Counted from the first letter of the stretch, positions 36,233 through 52,900 are shown. The stretch: 64,000 nucleotides of DNA from Paralvinella palmiformis (GCA_025642065.1 JAODUP010000040.1:428001-492000), one strand, 5' to 3'. The notes: a model not told the origin generated them from the sequence alone. Made by a program: numbers and translations.

Positions 36233-37614
36233 CATTCACATTAAGGAAAACGATCTTGCACTCTATCACTTGCAGGTTAATCCAGAGTTTCGCATATAAA
36301 TACTATCACTTGGTACAAGTAGAGAAGACCAACATCAAATTTAATACAACATCCTGCAGCTGGTACCAAAAAGCTATATACACACAGAAAAGTCATACAC
36401 ATTGGACACACTTGTCTACAAAACACAGCTCTATATACTGAATATTGGTTATATATTGACTAGAAGTACTAAACATGCATGTTACACCTTTTATATAAAA
36501 TAATGATCAAACATGAAGTATATGGTCAATATTGTTTCAGAAAACACAAAAACAATCTTAATCACAAAATTACTTTTCATGACAAATATCCAATACATTA
36601 ACTACTCTCTGAGTGGATTTAAACATTTTAGCATTCAATGGACATAGAAAATTGGTGTTTGTACATAATTCTTCTAACCAAAATACAGCCTAAACGTCAG
36701 TAATACAAATATACGGGCATTTTACACAAATACATACACAAGTGTGTTTGTGTATATGAAACCTTTAGTTTTATTCTAGAAAAAAATTATAATATGATTT
36801 AAATAGAAAGACATGTGTAAGTTATGATTCTGTTGTAATTTAATGGAATAATCAACATGGCAACAATGTGTGATGTTCCTGTGATCACAACAGCTAAAGA
36901 TATATATATATATATATGAAATTGCACAAAAACAGGTCAATGTGCCACAGAGTGGAATGTTTGTGAGTATCTAAGTTAAAGATCACAGTTAAATAACCTG
37001 ATTATAAAACTGGTATTCTCTTTCCCTTATGCATAAAATCACAATTAATGTGTTATGGGTGATCCCCAATTATGAATAGTTCACTGAAAATACAAAACTT
37101 AAGGGTGAATAATATCTAGATTCGCATTTAATAACAATAACAAATAACTTCATAGTAAAATGTTGTTATCGAGTGATGACAGGAGATATGATGGCAGATG
37201 ACAATGAAAAAAATAGATTTTCAGGAATTACAGGTTACTTTTAAGATAAATTTAAACAAATTGCACATTTTTGGCCTTTTGCTCAGTGCAAGAAGACAGG
37301 ATCCATGTGGATCTAAGTCAGACATCATAATGTCAAAATATTTGACTATTTGTACAGTTTGTCTAAGTTGTGTGCACAAAGATCCAGTACAACAGGTTAA
37401 CAATAAAAGTACTTCTAAATAGAATAAATCAGTAACTGACAATATAATCAGTTACTAGATATACCATTACAATAATACTGCAAAACTGTATTAGTGCACA
37501 CATGTGTTCCTAAATACAGCAACATATGTGATGTATAGTTACATAGATGTGTGACATCTAAATACAGGATATATAACCTCTCCCCACAGAACACAAAGTA
37601 TACATGTGCAGTCA

Positions 37615-40600
37615 TCAATATGTGCTGGCTCCACTTCCACTTTCCCGCATATCTCCATGAGCTGTCACAGTCTCATTTATCTTGGCAATACCATGAACGT
37701 AGCTAATTCCATGTTCAAACTCCACAAAATGACTGTGTCCAAGATTCTTCAGGTATTTAAGTATTTTCTCACTGAATCCACCTAACATGTAAAATTAAAA
37801 AATATTGCATTATCCAATTACATTGTCACATGGAAGGAACAAAAAATTATTTACAGCGATCAATCTGGGGGGGTGGGGACACTTATGTCATTGTCCCAGT
37901 AAATAATTAATTGTCCCTTGGAAATGTGCCACATACATTAATAAATCCTGTAATTTTTGCCATGTTTGTAGTGTACAAGATTTTCCAGACCCTGATCATT
38001 CACTGTATTTACAAGTCACATCAGACCACAAGTCACATCAGACCACAAGTCACATCAGACTACAAATCCAATGTCTATATTTGTGTTTTCAAATTTTCAA
38101 GTTACTCTTCAATATAATGTTTGATGTTTCCATGGTGATACATCTAAAACCAATAATTATGGCTACAGTTTTGATGGCTAATGACATTAAATTAAACTGT
38201 CTCTATGGCCTAGTGGGTAGGAGCATGGGACTTTCTTACTCATGGTCTTGATGTGCAGCAGGTCGGAGGTTTGAATCCCGGCTGTGGCACTATAGTAGAA
38301 TGAGTTTTTCATCCAACCAGGCAACTGGCAAAGCTTTCTCCAATGAATAGGTAATTTTTTTGGTAAATTCTCAATTTATTTAGAATTAGTCCTCATGGTG
38401 AAGCAATATATTACAGACCATATACTAGTTACAAGTTAACAAATTCTTACATTTCCCATAAACGTTTTTATAGGACAGATGTACTCATCTGTATCAGTCA
38501 TACCACTGAGTACATCAAGTCAGGATTATCCTGGTCTGATTACAGAATAAACTTCAATGTGGCACACAAAAACTAGGCTCAATTTGATCTGCACATGACA
38601 TTTAACAATTACTTTACACACAATCTTTTAACTTGCATGTTAATAAAATGTTGGCAAATTATTTAAAACTGACTCACTTTCATATTCTACTTCATTTGGT
38701 ATGAGAGGATTACAAATTCTCTTCGCCTCAATGGACTTGGCCAAATCCTGGCCAAATGCTACATTGTTAAGCAAAACTTGTGCAACACCTGCAGAAAAGT
38801 AAGAATCAGCAATGAATAAAAATGAGCACAGAAGGAATAAGAGTATAATTCACAAAAAAAGGATTACTAAATCACTTTATTCAAAATGACTCATGGCACA
38901 TTTTACTGCATTCACACAATTTAGTACACATATTAAGAAACTAGGATGGTTCCTCAAATAAATGTTTTTAAAATAAAGTTTTATCATTGAAGAGAGCTGA
39001 ACCGAAGGACATACTTAATAATGGTCTAACATGGAGAATCTTATAATATGGATGGTTGTAAGAAAAAAAATTATAGCTGTATTAAATAATACTTTAAAAA
39101 TATTACTAATTGTAATAAAATTTTAGATTTCCTTACCTGAGATAATATGTGTAACATTAACACCACCTAGAGCGATCCTTGCTGCACACAGCTTGTTATA
39201 TTGGTGAACAATGGTTGGGGTCATTGAAGACTGAGGACGCTTACCCGGTTCTATGTTATTATTCTGAAGTCAAAGGCCAACATATATACATGTGGTTAGA
39301 TAATTAGCCCCCCCCCCCAACACACACACATACCTGAATATACACAAATGTAGAGATATATTAAATATCACAATTTTAAACTACTGCCTTAAAGTGCCAA
39401 CACAATTTTCACTAGAATGGATTTGCTCACATGTTAAATTAAAATCATGTCAATCTGCATGTATACATGATACCCGACCAATCAGTTATTGCCATCTTAA
39501 TCTGGTCCCCAAATAGCAATAATATCCCCACACTGCTGTATATTACCAGTATGCTCTAACATGACTGGTTGAAAAATATGATGTTATTTAATCATCTGAG
39601 GAATATAAAATTACTGACCACATTTGGAGCATGCTTATTATTTCATATTTGATAGTAATTTTTATGTCAATTTATGGTATAATTTACATATATGTCAACT
39701 GATATGATTTTTACCAATTGGAATTAAGTTTTTATGGACCAAAAGAAATGTAAACCTAAAGAAGACATCCTTATTTAATGTGTGATAACATCTTTGCTAA
39801 TCTAAATATCTCTACATCATTAAAATAGTGCAGCCCATTTAGCCTACGATGTGTACAAAAGTGGCTGTAAAACACTGATCATCTTAAAATAGTGTTGAAA
39901 CACTGTCTTGTCAGTGATATCCTTGTTTAACATAACAGGTGGCTGAATGTTAACTAGTACAAAGCAATGGTAAAAAATAATGAAGTGGCAAGGCCTATGA
40001 ATCCTATGTTTTCAAATAAACTTTCCCGAAACAAGATTTTATCGAAGAGATTCCCAAAACAACTATTTTAAAATAGTACCAAAATTTGCCAAGTTCTGTG
40101 GATGCAATATCCAGGATACAACATATATTTAAAAATATAATTATTACTCTTTCTATTTTGTGTACCGCTCTACAGCCAGTCACCCATTACACAATGTTAC
40201 TATGGACAAAATAAAATAATCTGGGACTTAGTTATTAACTACTCATGGGGGGTGTCTTATCAGTTTCTAAATAACATATAGATCTACTAAATATGACATT
40301 ATGAAGTTTGTTTCAAGTTTTCTCAGTTAGAACAGGAATGAGAATGCCACATTACGGTTTTTAATATATAACTAATAACTAAAAAATGTGGTGTTTTTAA
40401 CTGTAAAAATCAACAACACATGATGAAATTGTAGACAACAAAAGAAAGTCTTGCAACTCTAAGGTTTTCTATTGTTAAACTAAACTGATTCATTTTAATT
40501 TAATTCATACAAACTATCTCAATATTCATTACAATTACAAAGTTATTGCATGTAATAGACCAATCACTTCTTTATTCGCATAAATTATCTACGAATTACT

Positions 40601-41850
40601 TACTGTGGTCACCTGACCTCCTCCAGCAGCAGCAGCAACTGGTAGATCGAAATCATACATCTGGTTATTTAGAATAATTCCACTAGGTGTCACCACATGA
40701 GATCCAAAGTGACTGTTAATTGTGCTGAAAGCAAACACACACAAGGCAATGGATGATGAGTAATTAAAGTAATTAAAGAAGAATAAGAATCAAACTAATA
40801 ATAATAATTTGCGTATTAGAACAATTTCACATCTTATGTGTATATTATTTCTGACAGGCCAGTTATGGGAAGACAATACCAAAATAACAGACTTATCCAG
40901 CCAGATACTCATTTGATTGGAGTCAGTGAGCAAGTATAGATAAACCAAATGAAGATCCTCTCACTTTCTAGTCTACTGTCATGCCACAAAACAACTTCAT
41001 CTCATCCATTTACTTACTTATTTAATTTTCTTGTCCGTCATCTTCTGTCAATTAATCTGATCATGCCACTTGTTACTCTACCGTTAATATGATGGTTGAT
41101 TCTTACCTGGTTACGGAGACCAACGTTTCTTCTGGATCTATGATCGAAACATGGGATGTCCCACCACCGGATTTTACGCCTTCGGGTTGTGTATAGTAGC
41201 CAACATCGTGGACTTTATCATCAGTTATCTTATTTCTAATCATACCGACATAAGATTGGCTGAAAAAAAAACAATTATTCTCCAATGTTTATATTTGACG
41301 ATTACAAGTCCATAAATATCTTGTGTAAAGTTTAAGATGCCTAGTTATATACGTCTCTATCAGAATAGCTGGGATGAAGTTACACGTGTGAAATTCATTG
41401 TAAGGTAAACAGTTTTTTTTATTCCAATACTTGGCTATTTTATATTAATCTAATTGGCTTTCAGTTTCAATTATTGTAATTTACTAAAGGTTCATTTATA
41501 AACATTTGGGATGAGAGAGATTCCTTTTCACGTGCATTTCTTTCCATTTCACACCAAATCAGGGTCACTTTTGTCTATTTGAACTAACAGTCATAACATA
41601 AAAAATATTAAGAAATATCATGTAAAATTAATTACCATGAATTTCAGTCTAACCAATAACACCCACAAGTATGATCATCACAATCACAAGTTCTACCATC
41701 ACTAATACTGGTAATACTCTTCTTATAAATACCTGAGTATCAATTTTGTATCATTGGCTACAGTGTTAACATATTCTGGATCACCAAATCGATATCTTTC
41801 ACCTGCCATAAATTTCATTACCTGCAAAATGAAATGAAAAATATTCATAT

Positions 41851-41893
<43 letters not shown>

Positions 41894-44800
41894 CACAATG
41901 TACATACAAACGAGCCAGTTGAATTATAAAATCATATTTTAGTATGCAGATGACACAAACAAGATTACACTGATGTGGCACTGTAAACTATGCTGTAAAT
42001 CTGGGTTGTCCAACCTTTTATAAGTTCACCTTTATATGGCCAGTTGCATTGCATTAAGCTCCCAAAATATCTTTGTATTTGAAAATTCTTAGGGTATCTG
42101 TTATGTATATTATAATAAAATAAGAAGAAAACATATTATCTCGGGGAGAAAAGAATTATTAGAAACCATTAGGTCTTCTACGGGAAAGACTTGGAAGGTG
42201 TATTTAGTATCTGAACACTGACAAAACAGTTGAATCAAGGTCTACTTAATGTTCTGAAATCCCAACACGTCAAATAGATTATTTTGATGTCTCAGTGTTT
42301 TGCTCAAAAGACCCCACATTATAAAGGAAGAAATTGGGTGGGTGTCTAACCGCGAGTCATGTGTCACTGACACGTCAGCCATGTCCACTGGTAGTAGTGA
42401 TACATACACAGTGTGTCAAAGGTTATCTTTCCTAAATGGGATTTCAAGCTCTTTACTTATCGCCATTTAGCTGTTTTTTAACTTAGCTGTAGTTCTTCTA
42501 AGTATTTTTACCTGGTATGTGTTTTCACATACAGACAGAAAAGTAAAGTAGAGATAACATGCCAATAATAATTTCCAAACATCCACTACTTTTGTGTTTA
42601 CAAGCTAAACATAACGGATATTAGAAATAATTGTTACCAAGACATGCTATATTAGTTATATTGTGTACCTTTTACGAAGCTGTGTGCAATTTCATACAGA
42701 TTACAGACTAATTGGTGGAGCATATATGATCTTATGGTAGGCAGAACCTTGGAGTTCAGTACTTGGGTTGAACAATATTGCCATATATAGGGAATATACT
42801 AAATTGAGCTTCATTTTCAGAATTTTCTAGGGGTTCAAATGATGAAATTTTACTTCAGATAGAAAAAATAATTTGGAGATAAACAACAAAAGAATGAAAA
42901 ATTATTAATTGCCCAATGGGTTAGCAGGTTTTTGTAGTCCCTCGTCAGCAAGTTTCTTTGTTCTCTTTGGCTGAGCAGGCAAGTAGATTTCCACGGCGAT
43001 ATAAATATGTGTGTTTGTTTGTGTGTGCACGTTTATGCATCTTTGCACACATGAGCACAACATACTGTACCTCAATTAACCTATGATAGAACAAAGGATC
43101 CGACTGGTTGAATTCTGACAGTGTATAATTCTCTAACACAGACAACATAAATAACATCAGTGGGCCACCTCCAGGTGCTGGCATTGTCTCAACAGTACTA
43201 TCTGAAAAAAAGAAAACAATTAATAACATTATATCTCTCTAAATCTCATCTGTTTCTGTTAAGTTTAAATACAATGTACAGGCAAAAACCTTAATGAAAA
43301 GGAACACACAATCGTTGATTTATTGAATAAAAATATCTGTTATGTTAAAAACTTAGTTTTAAAATTTGAATTTAGTATGATTTATAAATGATTACAACTT
43401 AGTTCTGTATAGTGATAATTAATTTGTTCAGGTAACTTAGATTAAGGCCTATTAGGTTGGCAGAGGGGTATTTGTATTAGTTTTCAATTGAATCAAAAGG
43501 TGATGGAAAAAGGCTGGTTTCAATCATTTTGATTTGCCCTCAAACATAGAAAGCTTGTGATCTAAATAGGTTAAAATCAATGTTTATTGTTGTAAATATC
43601 GATCCCTTAAAGGTATGTTGTTTTGCATCATTTAGAGTAATTGTGGAGACCTGTACAATGTCAAAATGGTTCCTTATTCATTTGGTAGGAGTGGTTCCAT
43701 GATGTCCTTGGAATCAAAGGTTGAGACAATCCAAAATTAATTTCTATATTCAGATCCGAATAGCAGAATTCCAGTGCTTCAGAATACCTTGCACCATTTT
43801 GGTGCATGTTCTACCATTAAAGATAACACTTAAATATAAATCATATACAATTCTAATAATTGGTCAAATATTCCTTCATAACTGGATTGTTTGTTAATTG
43901 TTCAATCATATAATAAGAAACAAAGACTGTTTTTTGTACTTTAAAATTCTTTTTTTTTTCTTTATCTATCACAGTTAAGCATTATTCAAAGTAGGAGACA
44001 ATAATATGATTTATTGAACATGAGCTGTACAAAACTGTTAAGTCATTTGGGAATATCGAAAAATGTAGTCCACTTTTCATTGACAGGTCCACTAGCTGAA
44101 GGTGGTATGTTATAACTCCATTAGATATATAGTGGGCTAACCTGGTTTCTAATAACCAAAATGAGAATGTCTATAACTAAAATTGTTTAAAGACATACCT
44201 TATCTACACCAAAAAGAATTTAACCTACATTTTGACATATATGCTTGTTTACAAAACGATCCAACACCAGACCACTCTTGGCTATGATTATTTACATTCC
44301 AATCCTTTAGTCTTGCTCTATTTACCCAAATCCTCGACTTTGCTGGATCTTTTGAAAATCTATACGCAAAGATCATAATAATGCTAGCTATATTTCATCT
44401 AAATGTCACATACTGGACCAAATATTTAAACTTCCTATGATAATAAAAACACTGTGATCATTGTTTATAAATGAAGTCAAAACTGCGTGAGCAATGTTTG
44501 ACTTCAGTGATGTCACACACAAAATAATACCATCACACAAGATTCAGACAAAAACCAGGCTACGTTTTGGTGTTTTAACAGTAATCGACACAATAAATAA
44601 CACCAATTCAGAATTTGTGCCTATTACCTTTAATACTTAATGAATATACTCACTTAAGAAGGATTTCTTTAGTGTTTTTACCTCTAATACATCATAGTTG
44701 GCTAGATCTTCTGCTGTAATGGCACCAGATGTCTGAATTGTAGAATATATATTTTTAAAATTCCAGTTATCACAATAATGACCTTCATCATACCCACAGA

Positions 44801-46909
44801 CATGTTATACTAAAGTCCTATATAAAATCTCGCATAAAAGCAGTGTTGCATATTAAAGAAGCTCTAACTAAATAGTTCCGTGTCGACAAAGTCTGGGAAT
44901 CATAACATAAGAATATTTTCAATGATTTCTGTTACAGATACCAATAAATGAACCAACAATTATGTAACATTTCATATTTTTGCAGCAAAAGGATTGTATA
45001 AGTAAAGGCATAATGTAGGTATTTCCTGCAAAAACCATGTACCGGTAATCAGTTTTGAAAAATATATAATAATATAATTTTTGTGATAAGAGACAAACAT
45101 GCTGCAGTTTAAATTGGAAAACAAATTAGTAGACTTTTTGCTTTGGAAATACTGCCACTAAATGGAGGATTCACTGACCCTAATTTAGTTTGAAATATAT
45201 AATATTATACTTCAGTGGTGACATAATACAAATTTACAATCAGGGATACTCTAAAGTAAAAAATGAGAAGCTGAATAAGAAAATGTAAGAATTTAAACTG
45301 GGTCACCAAAAAATTATTGTGTCAGTTGTAGCACATTTTCTATATTGCTGGGACTGTTTTTAGTAAACAAGTGAAAGAGTGATTTGCTGGTTCAGTCTTG
45401 GTGCTGATTAAACCTGGGAAATACGGTGGAGGGGAACTGTCTAGGGAAACATCCCCAAAATGCAGGTAGGTGTCAGATTCAAACTATAAACTATTTGTTT
45501 GGAGCAGGGATACCAATGGAAAACAAGAACAATTCTGACAATATTCGGAGTGTATTGCAAACAATCAAGGTAAATGATCCATAACAGGCAGAAAAACTCG
45601 GAAATCCGCAGAACATTAGCACCCCCTGTTGGACAATACTACAACATTACCATAGTGTTCAAATAACAGTGATATCGGAGCGACTTCATGAAATATTGTT
45701 CACAGTTAAACATAATGAACAGCCATTAACACTTAAACACTTACAGCATTAATGATTTCCTCAGCGTATTTCCCTTTATAGAAAATATCCACACCATCTT
45801 TGGCTAAGATGTCGAGGACATCAGCCAAATCTGACAGCACAATGACATCACCCTCCTTAACTGGCTGGCCATCTCGGTAGAACATCTGAACAAGGGCATC
45901 ATCTTGTGGTGAACTTGGATCAATCGAATCCTTTATTGCATGTACTGGAGTAAAAATTAGAACAGTTAGTGTTTTGACTTCACACATTCTCTCTTTGCTT
46001 AAATGAAATGAAAAATGCTTTCCGAGAATCACCTGAAACCTGTTCATATACTTCATTATTTTCATTAACACCAATTAACATCCAACAAATGAACAGTTAA
46101 TGCTAAATCATTAACAAATAACAGTTATACAACAAGTTTTATTTATTAAAACATGATATTTCACGTCATTTTGACTTGTTTACAATAAAAACTATTATAA
46201 CTTTTACTTAAGAATCATTATAGGTACATTAATAAATATTTTTGATATAAGGTTTTAGAGTAGTAAAACCATAAATGTTGTATTATTAACATACCAAGAT
46301 TTCCCGTTACGGGGAAGCCCTGTCTTGCTAAATCAGCTACAGGTGTAACTAGATCCTTCCATGACAATCTGATGACATAAGCAAAAGAAACCATCTTAGA
46401 ATCATTATATTATAAAACAGATCTAATTTAGAACAATCACTAAAAGGTGGTACTTCTAAGTGTTAATTAAGACCAGAAAAAGTAAATGCTATTTTAGATC
46501 CACTGTTTTGCACATAGCTAAATGAACTAATGTTATCTACAAAGATAACGAGGTGGAAAGAAAATTAAATGCCCCTAAATGAATCTCTGATGTAACAGAA
46601 TCTCTGATGTAACAGAATTAATAAAATATGAATCCTGTTAACAGTTATAATAATTAACTAATATTTATTTAAATAGTTTATTTACTCTTATGTGGAGATA
46701 CAAGTTAGATGAGTTAAAAAATGTATAATACATTTTTAGTCAGGGAAGGGATTATAAAGTGTAAATGATAATTGTCAGATTAATAAATATTAAACACCGA
46801 CTTACTTGCCATACTGTTTATGGGCTAACTCCATGCCTCTTAATGAACCTGGTACAGCCACAGACAATATACCCTGCAACATGCACAGAGTGATGATTAC
46901 AATGTGTCA

Positions 46910-46984
<75 letters not shown>

Positions 46985-49861
46985 TCTAACAGAACAACCA
47001 TTTGGGCCAAACCTAAAAAATAAACTTTCTATTTTCAGCTTTAACATTAACACTACCCTATTGAGAAGCATTTATCAGCTCAGTAAGTTAAATTATGGTA
47101 AATAGACATACCACTTTTAGATCCTCATTATTAAGATAAAGTCCACCAGTAGCACCACCTGGTGCCTTTTCACGTGCATTAATTGCTGTTGAGATGTTCT
47201 TTCCATGCTGCCTGATGATCATAAAATGTCCACTGAAATATATATATATATATAAATGGCTATGAAATCAATGTGAATTAATTCAGACAAACTAATATGC
47301 TATATTATAATGTTATATTTTTCAGAGCACCTATTATTCACATAATTTAAGTATACAGCTACAGTTCATTAAAAAACATTTTATGAACTTGGTTCTATTA
47401 AAAATGTCATTTTATTTATGTAAGTGTAATGTGTTCTGTTGTAATATGGATTATTATTATGTTTAAGCAATTAAAGACACTATTTCCTTAATAGAAATAT
47501 ATTTGTTATGTTATGGATAAACAAAAGCTGGTCATCATGTTCCAATACAGCTCTAAATGAAATCTGTGTGAAATTCAATTGGTTGATTAATCTGACCATT
47601 GTATTTAATAATTTATGAGAAGGAATATGAACTGTCATTATTTTATTGTTCTTTTCAAATTATAATTGAAATTTGCTTCATATTTGTGCAATTGATTGAT
47701 TGGACATAAGCTACAACATCCACCGATAATCAGTCTAGCTTAATTAAATCTCTGAAATCTATCATATGCAAGACCTACAATGTCACGTCAACACGTCCAG
47801 CAAAACTAAGGAAAGGCAAAATGAACTTCCATTAGCCAAGAAAAGGAATGTAATCAAGAAATATGAAAATCAGGCAAAAGTCACTGATTGTATGTATGTA
47901 TCTAACTTAGCTCGCTTAGAGGATCGTCCATAGAAATAAGCTATTAGTGTAAAAAAACTGGAATAAAATAAGCGAACAAACATCACTTCATTCTTAAACA
48001 AACAATGAATTGGTCATATCATATGGTATTTGCATTATTATTAACAGTAAATATTTCAAAACTACAATTTGTGTTTGCATTTTATTTCATATGACATTCT
48101 ATGAACAATAAATAATTCCAAAATTAAAGTATAAATGAAAAGGTTTGTATTTCTTCATTTAAGACCATTCCTCTATTAATACCAATAAAATTCAGTCTGA
48201 AGGGTGTTTTTAATATGGGAATTATACTGTATATCAGTTATGACTAACGTGGTACACAAATATCATTTTGACACATTAGGCTTGAATTTGTACTAAAACA
48301 TGCGACTATGCCATGTTAAGAACTACACTTTTATGGATCTTTATGGAGAGTAATTGTAGTAACTCCAACCAAGTGATCAGTTCACAGAAATTCAGAATAT
48401 GTGTCAGACACCTGCTGTCTGCGTATTTAGAAAATACACAAACATAATTTAAAAAACCCAAATATTTAACTAGAAATCAAGCATAAAATTACAAAAAGCT
48501 GTGTGACAGCTGTTGTCACAATTAATCTGATCCTATTAGAAATCATAATGGAATTTAAGCTCCTAACAGAGGCTGGAAAAATCAGTAGCCCAGATGCCGG
48601 TGACATGTGAGTTTTTGTCTTTGGGCTAGTGACTGGTCTAAAATAATAGCCTGACTGGGCTATTGCCATTTTGAGGCAAAATATGTGACAGTCTCGTGTT
48701 CATTTTTGGTGCAACTGGTTTTAGCTGTTTTGGAGCTCTTTATGGTGAAATAAATATGCAGAATTTCTATGGCAGGATTACATCAAGACCTTTATGAAAA
48801 TGTGCTAGTAATTCTGTGAAATATGCCCACTAGAACCAACAAATATTAGTATGTTAACATATTAGGTAAATAAATTTATATTCTGATATATCTTACGATT
48901 TGTTTGGAAAATTGTTACATTGTATAGGAGGAACCTGTCAGTGCCATTTTGAAACGGGATCTCACCAATCGATCAAGCTTATCTTTAGATCTAAACATGG
49001 TGTAAAACAAATATTTTGTGACAAATAAATCCATTTGATTCACTTCATCTATGCTAATTGGAATATTGTTACAGTAAATAGGAAACCAGTCAACGCGTTC
49101 TAAAATTGGATTTCACTAACTGATCAAGCTGATCTTTAAACATGGCAGAAAACAAATATTTTGTGACAATTAAATCAGTTTGATTCACCTCATCTATGCT
49201 ATAGATAATTCCTGCTAAGGCCTGAGAACATTATTAAAAAGGATTTGTTCAGTATGAATAGATTTAACATGAAGCTACTAACTTTTGACACTTCATTGAT
49301 GACTTTGCCAGTTTGTGGGGGAGAGGATCCAGCCCTCATTTGGCTTTAACCCTGGTGGGGTAGTATTTCCTTTTTAGAAACTTGTAAATTGCCCAACATA
49401 GTATCATTGCTTAGATACGGCTGGGGGGGGGGGGAGTATCAATTATGTGATCACAATTACTGGTTTATGGTTTTTCAAAAGTTTTGAAAATGACTTCCTG
49501 ATTTTTAAAAAGAAATTGAGCAATTAAAGTAATGGTTCACAGCAAATGCCACAATGTAACATTTGAATATTTGTATGAATATTAAGTATATCAAGGGTGC
49601 AGTTCTTGGGTACGTTCGATTTACGTTGACATTAACTTGAGACATACCCAACTTGAGAATCTCGCATTCTCTGTGGACTCCAGTGCAGTTTTGCTTGGAC
49701 TAGTAATTTTTAGGGGCTAGTAAAATATTTGTTGGACTAGTAAGAAATTTTGTTGGGCTAGTGGAACTAAATTTTACTAGGTCTTCAAACTGGCCTGATC
49801 CAGAGTGATTAGCTAATGCTAGAAAACAACATAATCACTGATGACATTAGTTAAAAATCAA

Positions 49862-49908
<47 letters not shown>

Positions 49909-52900
49909 CACACACATACTAACCCTCCTATCCCAGAGTGGTGAGGGTGTACCACACCAAGACATAACATCGTAGTGACAGCTGAATCGACTGCCGAACC
50001 TCCTTGTTTCAGTATGCTGAGCCCCATGTCACTACATAGTTGATTGTCGCTGGCCACAGCACCATGAGGAGCAACCTAAGATATAAACAACCTTTTGTAT
50101 CTCAATTATTATTGCTTTAGTTAACCTTCTTTAACAGATGTAGGGCTCCTTTCCATCAAAACTACCGACTTTCAACAGAGTATGCAGAGTGTGAAGCATT
50201 ATTATAGTCTTGTGATTAACTCGACTGATCACAAACATTCATGTGTAAATGTTTGTTCATCTACACATGCTTAATAATAGTATCAGCAACATTAAGTTAA
50301 GGATAGCTTTAGGTTAAACCTATGTGAAGGGCTATGTGTCCTTCGTGAGGTTTCACACATTTTAATCTTAATCTACCTTTCCCAAATATCTAGAGTTCAA
50401 AGTCTTAAAGGCTTTTCGGGTTTAAAGACGAGAAGAAGACAAACAACCATGCTACACGGACACAAGTCAAAAGCAGCTTCTGAAGATATTATCCATGGGT
50501 GTACTCACCGCTGGTGGCCCAAACACTATAGTTAGTATCAGCGCTAAGGTGACGGAAAGCGCAAATGTGATGGATGAAATAATAATAATCTTTAGTCCTT
50601 CTTGTGTCTTCTTCTTCGCCCTGAAAAGGAAATAATGTGAAGCATTTAGTGACATGATCTATAAAGATCAATGAAATATAAAAACAGTTACTAGTTATAC
50701 AATTCCCGACCCCGTGATGACGAATAAGAAGTTTTCTCCTTTTTTCTACGGAATGAAGGCAAATTTTAGCAGTCATTTTTCTACATGAACAAACAACACA
50801 ACTTTTGGGTGGAAACAAAAGAACTACATACAATCATTTTTAAAACCAGGTTTACGATAAACTAAATTTATCACCAACAGAGACGTAAAAATTACCCCCA
50901 ACTACATCAGTGTTATCCCAGCCAACTATTATATCAATACTCTAGTCTGAAGTCTATAGACCATGAAGAGTGCTGTAATTGTTATAATTAAATGTATAAA
51001 ACAATAGTTAAAGGCTCACTTTAGATCATCCATGCTCTCCATCTGTAGTGGAGATATTTCTGTCCTATGATTATTGACAGGACTGTTCGGTAACTCTGTA
51101 TCTGTTGACGTCTGTTCATTATCTATCAGATGAACATCATCAGCTGAAAATAGAAAACTAAAATTTTGTATCACCTACTTACAGTTGCCTCTGTGATGGG
51201 CACTACTAAATCCTTAACACATTAGTAGCTAATTAATTAATAGTCAAATTTATGCATAAACTTCATTAAAGAAACTCCCATGGACTTTGTTTAAATTCAG
51301 GAAGTATTGTCAACTTTATGGTAATGATCAGAGATGGGGTCAATTCAATTCCGGAATTGATGGTCAGTTCCAATTCCGGAATTGGAATAGATTATTTAAT
51401 AAAAAAATATGGAATTGGAATTGATAAATTTTGAATTGGAATTGAAGTTTGCTACAAAAAAATTAAATCCACAAATTAATTTACCATTTAATTTTTTAAT
51501 TCACAAATATTTCTCCCATGACAATCCTACTTGGAATATAATACTTGGTTCATTTTGTGCTAAATTCTAATTAATACCAAAAGAAAAGAGTGTTATAGGC
51601 TGCTACAATCTGGTACAATAGAAGTTCTATTATACGGTTCTATTATAGAACCACATATTAATGGTTACAGTGTGAGTTTTTATGTCTTATCACCCATGAA
51701 TATGATTTGTCTAACAACTCTTTGTCATCACGTCTACATTTTTGTTGGTAATGAAGTGGATGATAATACTTGGGAATCTACACACAAACTTTATGATATG
51801 TAATTTGTTTTAATAGTATACTATTTTTTAGCCACTCAATGAACTCATACATTTTGTAATAATCATAAAAGATGTATAAACAAAAAGCAGGTTTGAAAAA
51901 GCTTTATTTATGCGAAGTAGAATGACTAAAACAACTTATTGAGAAGACACTTATTTTATTACACCAACATCATGGGCACAAATATATAATACACGAGTCA
52001 CGGTGTGTATTATAAACTAAAATTTAAAATAAAATTATTATCAGATCTGGATGATAGAGCACTGAAATGATGGCGCAGTGATAAATTGTACACAGCAGCA
52101 TCAGAATGTAAATGTCAATATTTATGTTTAATGGCCACATTAGTGCACATGGTAGAAGTGGGTCTAATAATCTGTAAAGATAATCGGGTGAATGATGAAA
52201 TGCCCATCAGACATAACCCAGCCACTCGGGTGCTAAAAGTCAGTGGCTTACAGTGCTACTAGTTTGGTCATAGAAATGCCTGTCAACAGTATCACAAATA
52301 TAGGAATATTATTAAGTATAAGATTCCACACAAAATATTTTGACACTGAGCTGGTGGTGTCTGATATCTGTGGAATGCTAAATTTAGACTGGATTACTCT
52401 ACCTTCTTTTAGGCATAAACTAAACATTACCTCCTGTTGATTATGCAATTTCAATAATCAACCACCTGGAAAAGGAGGCATTTAATGATGTGTGTTGGAT
52501 TTTAATACATAGTTTACAGGGTTGGGTTTATGACAGTCATAAACCTGTTTATGACATGCCAGTGTCATAAACCCATCGTAAATAGCTTTATGACATCATA
52601 TAGCATGGTAAACTGTCATAAACCTATTTATTCTCAAACTTTTATGATTTTTTTTACTATTTTGGTTAAACTAGTTGTGGATTATCATTATATCAGAATT
52701 AGTATCATTTTATATTACAAACATAAATGTAAAATTAAATTTTATGTGTGTCTCTAACATTTTTTTTCCAATTCAGTATTAACAGAAATAATTTGGAGGT
52801 ATATTTTATTCAGCAACCATAACAGACTCTCACGTCTTTCACATATATGTCCAATTCAATCAGTCCATTTGATACGTCGATCATCAATAATTCAAATCAC

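Noticed and set aside
38200..38290. Possible tRNA gene
   Set aside because: Box spacing is too long and the sequence runs on into a SINE body; treated as a SINE head.
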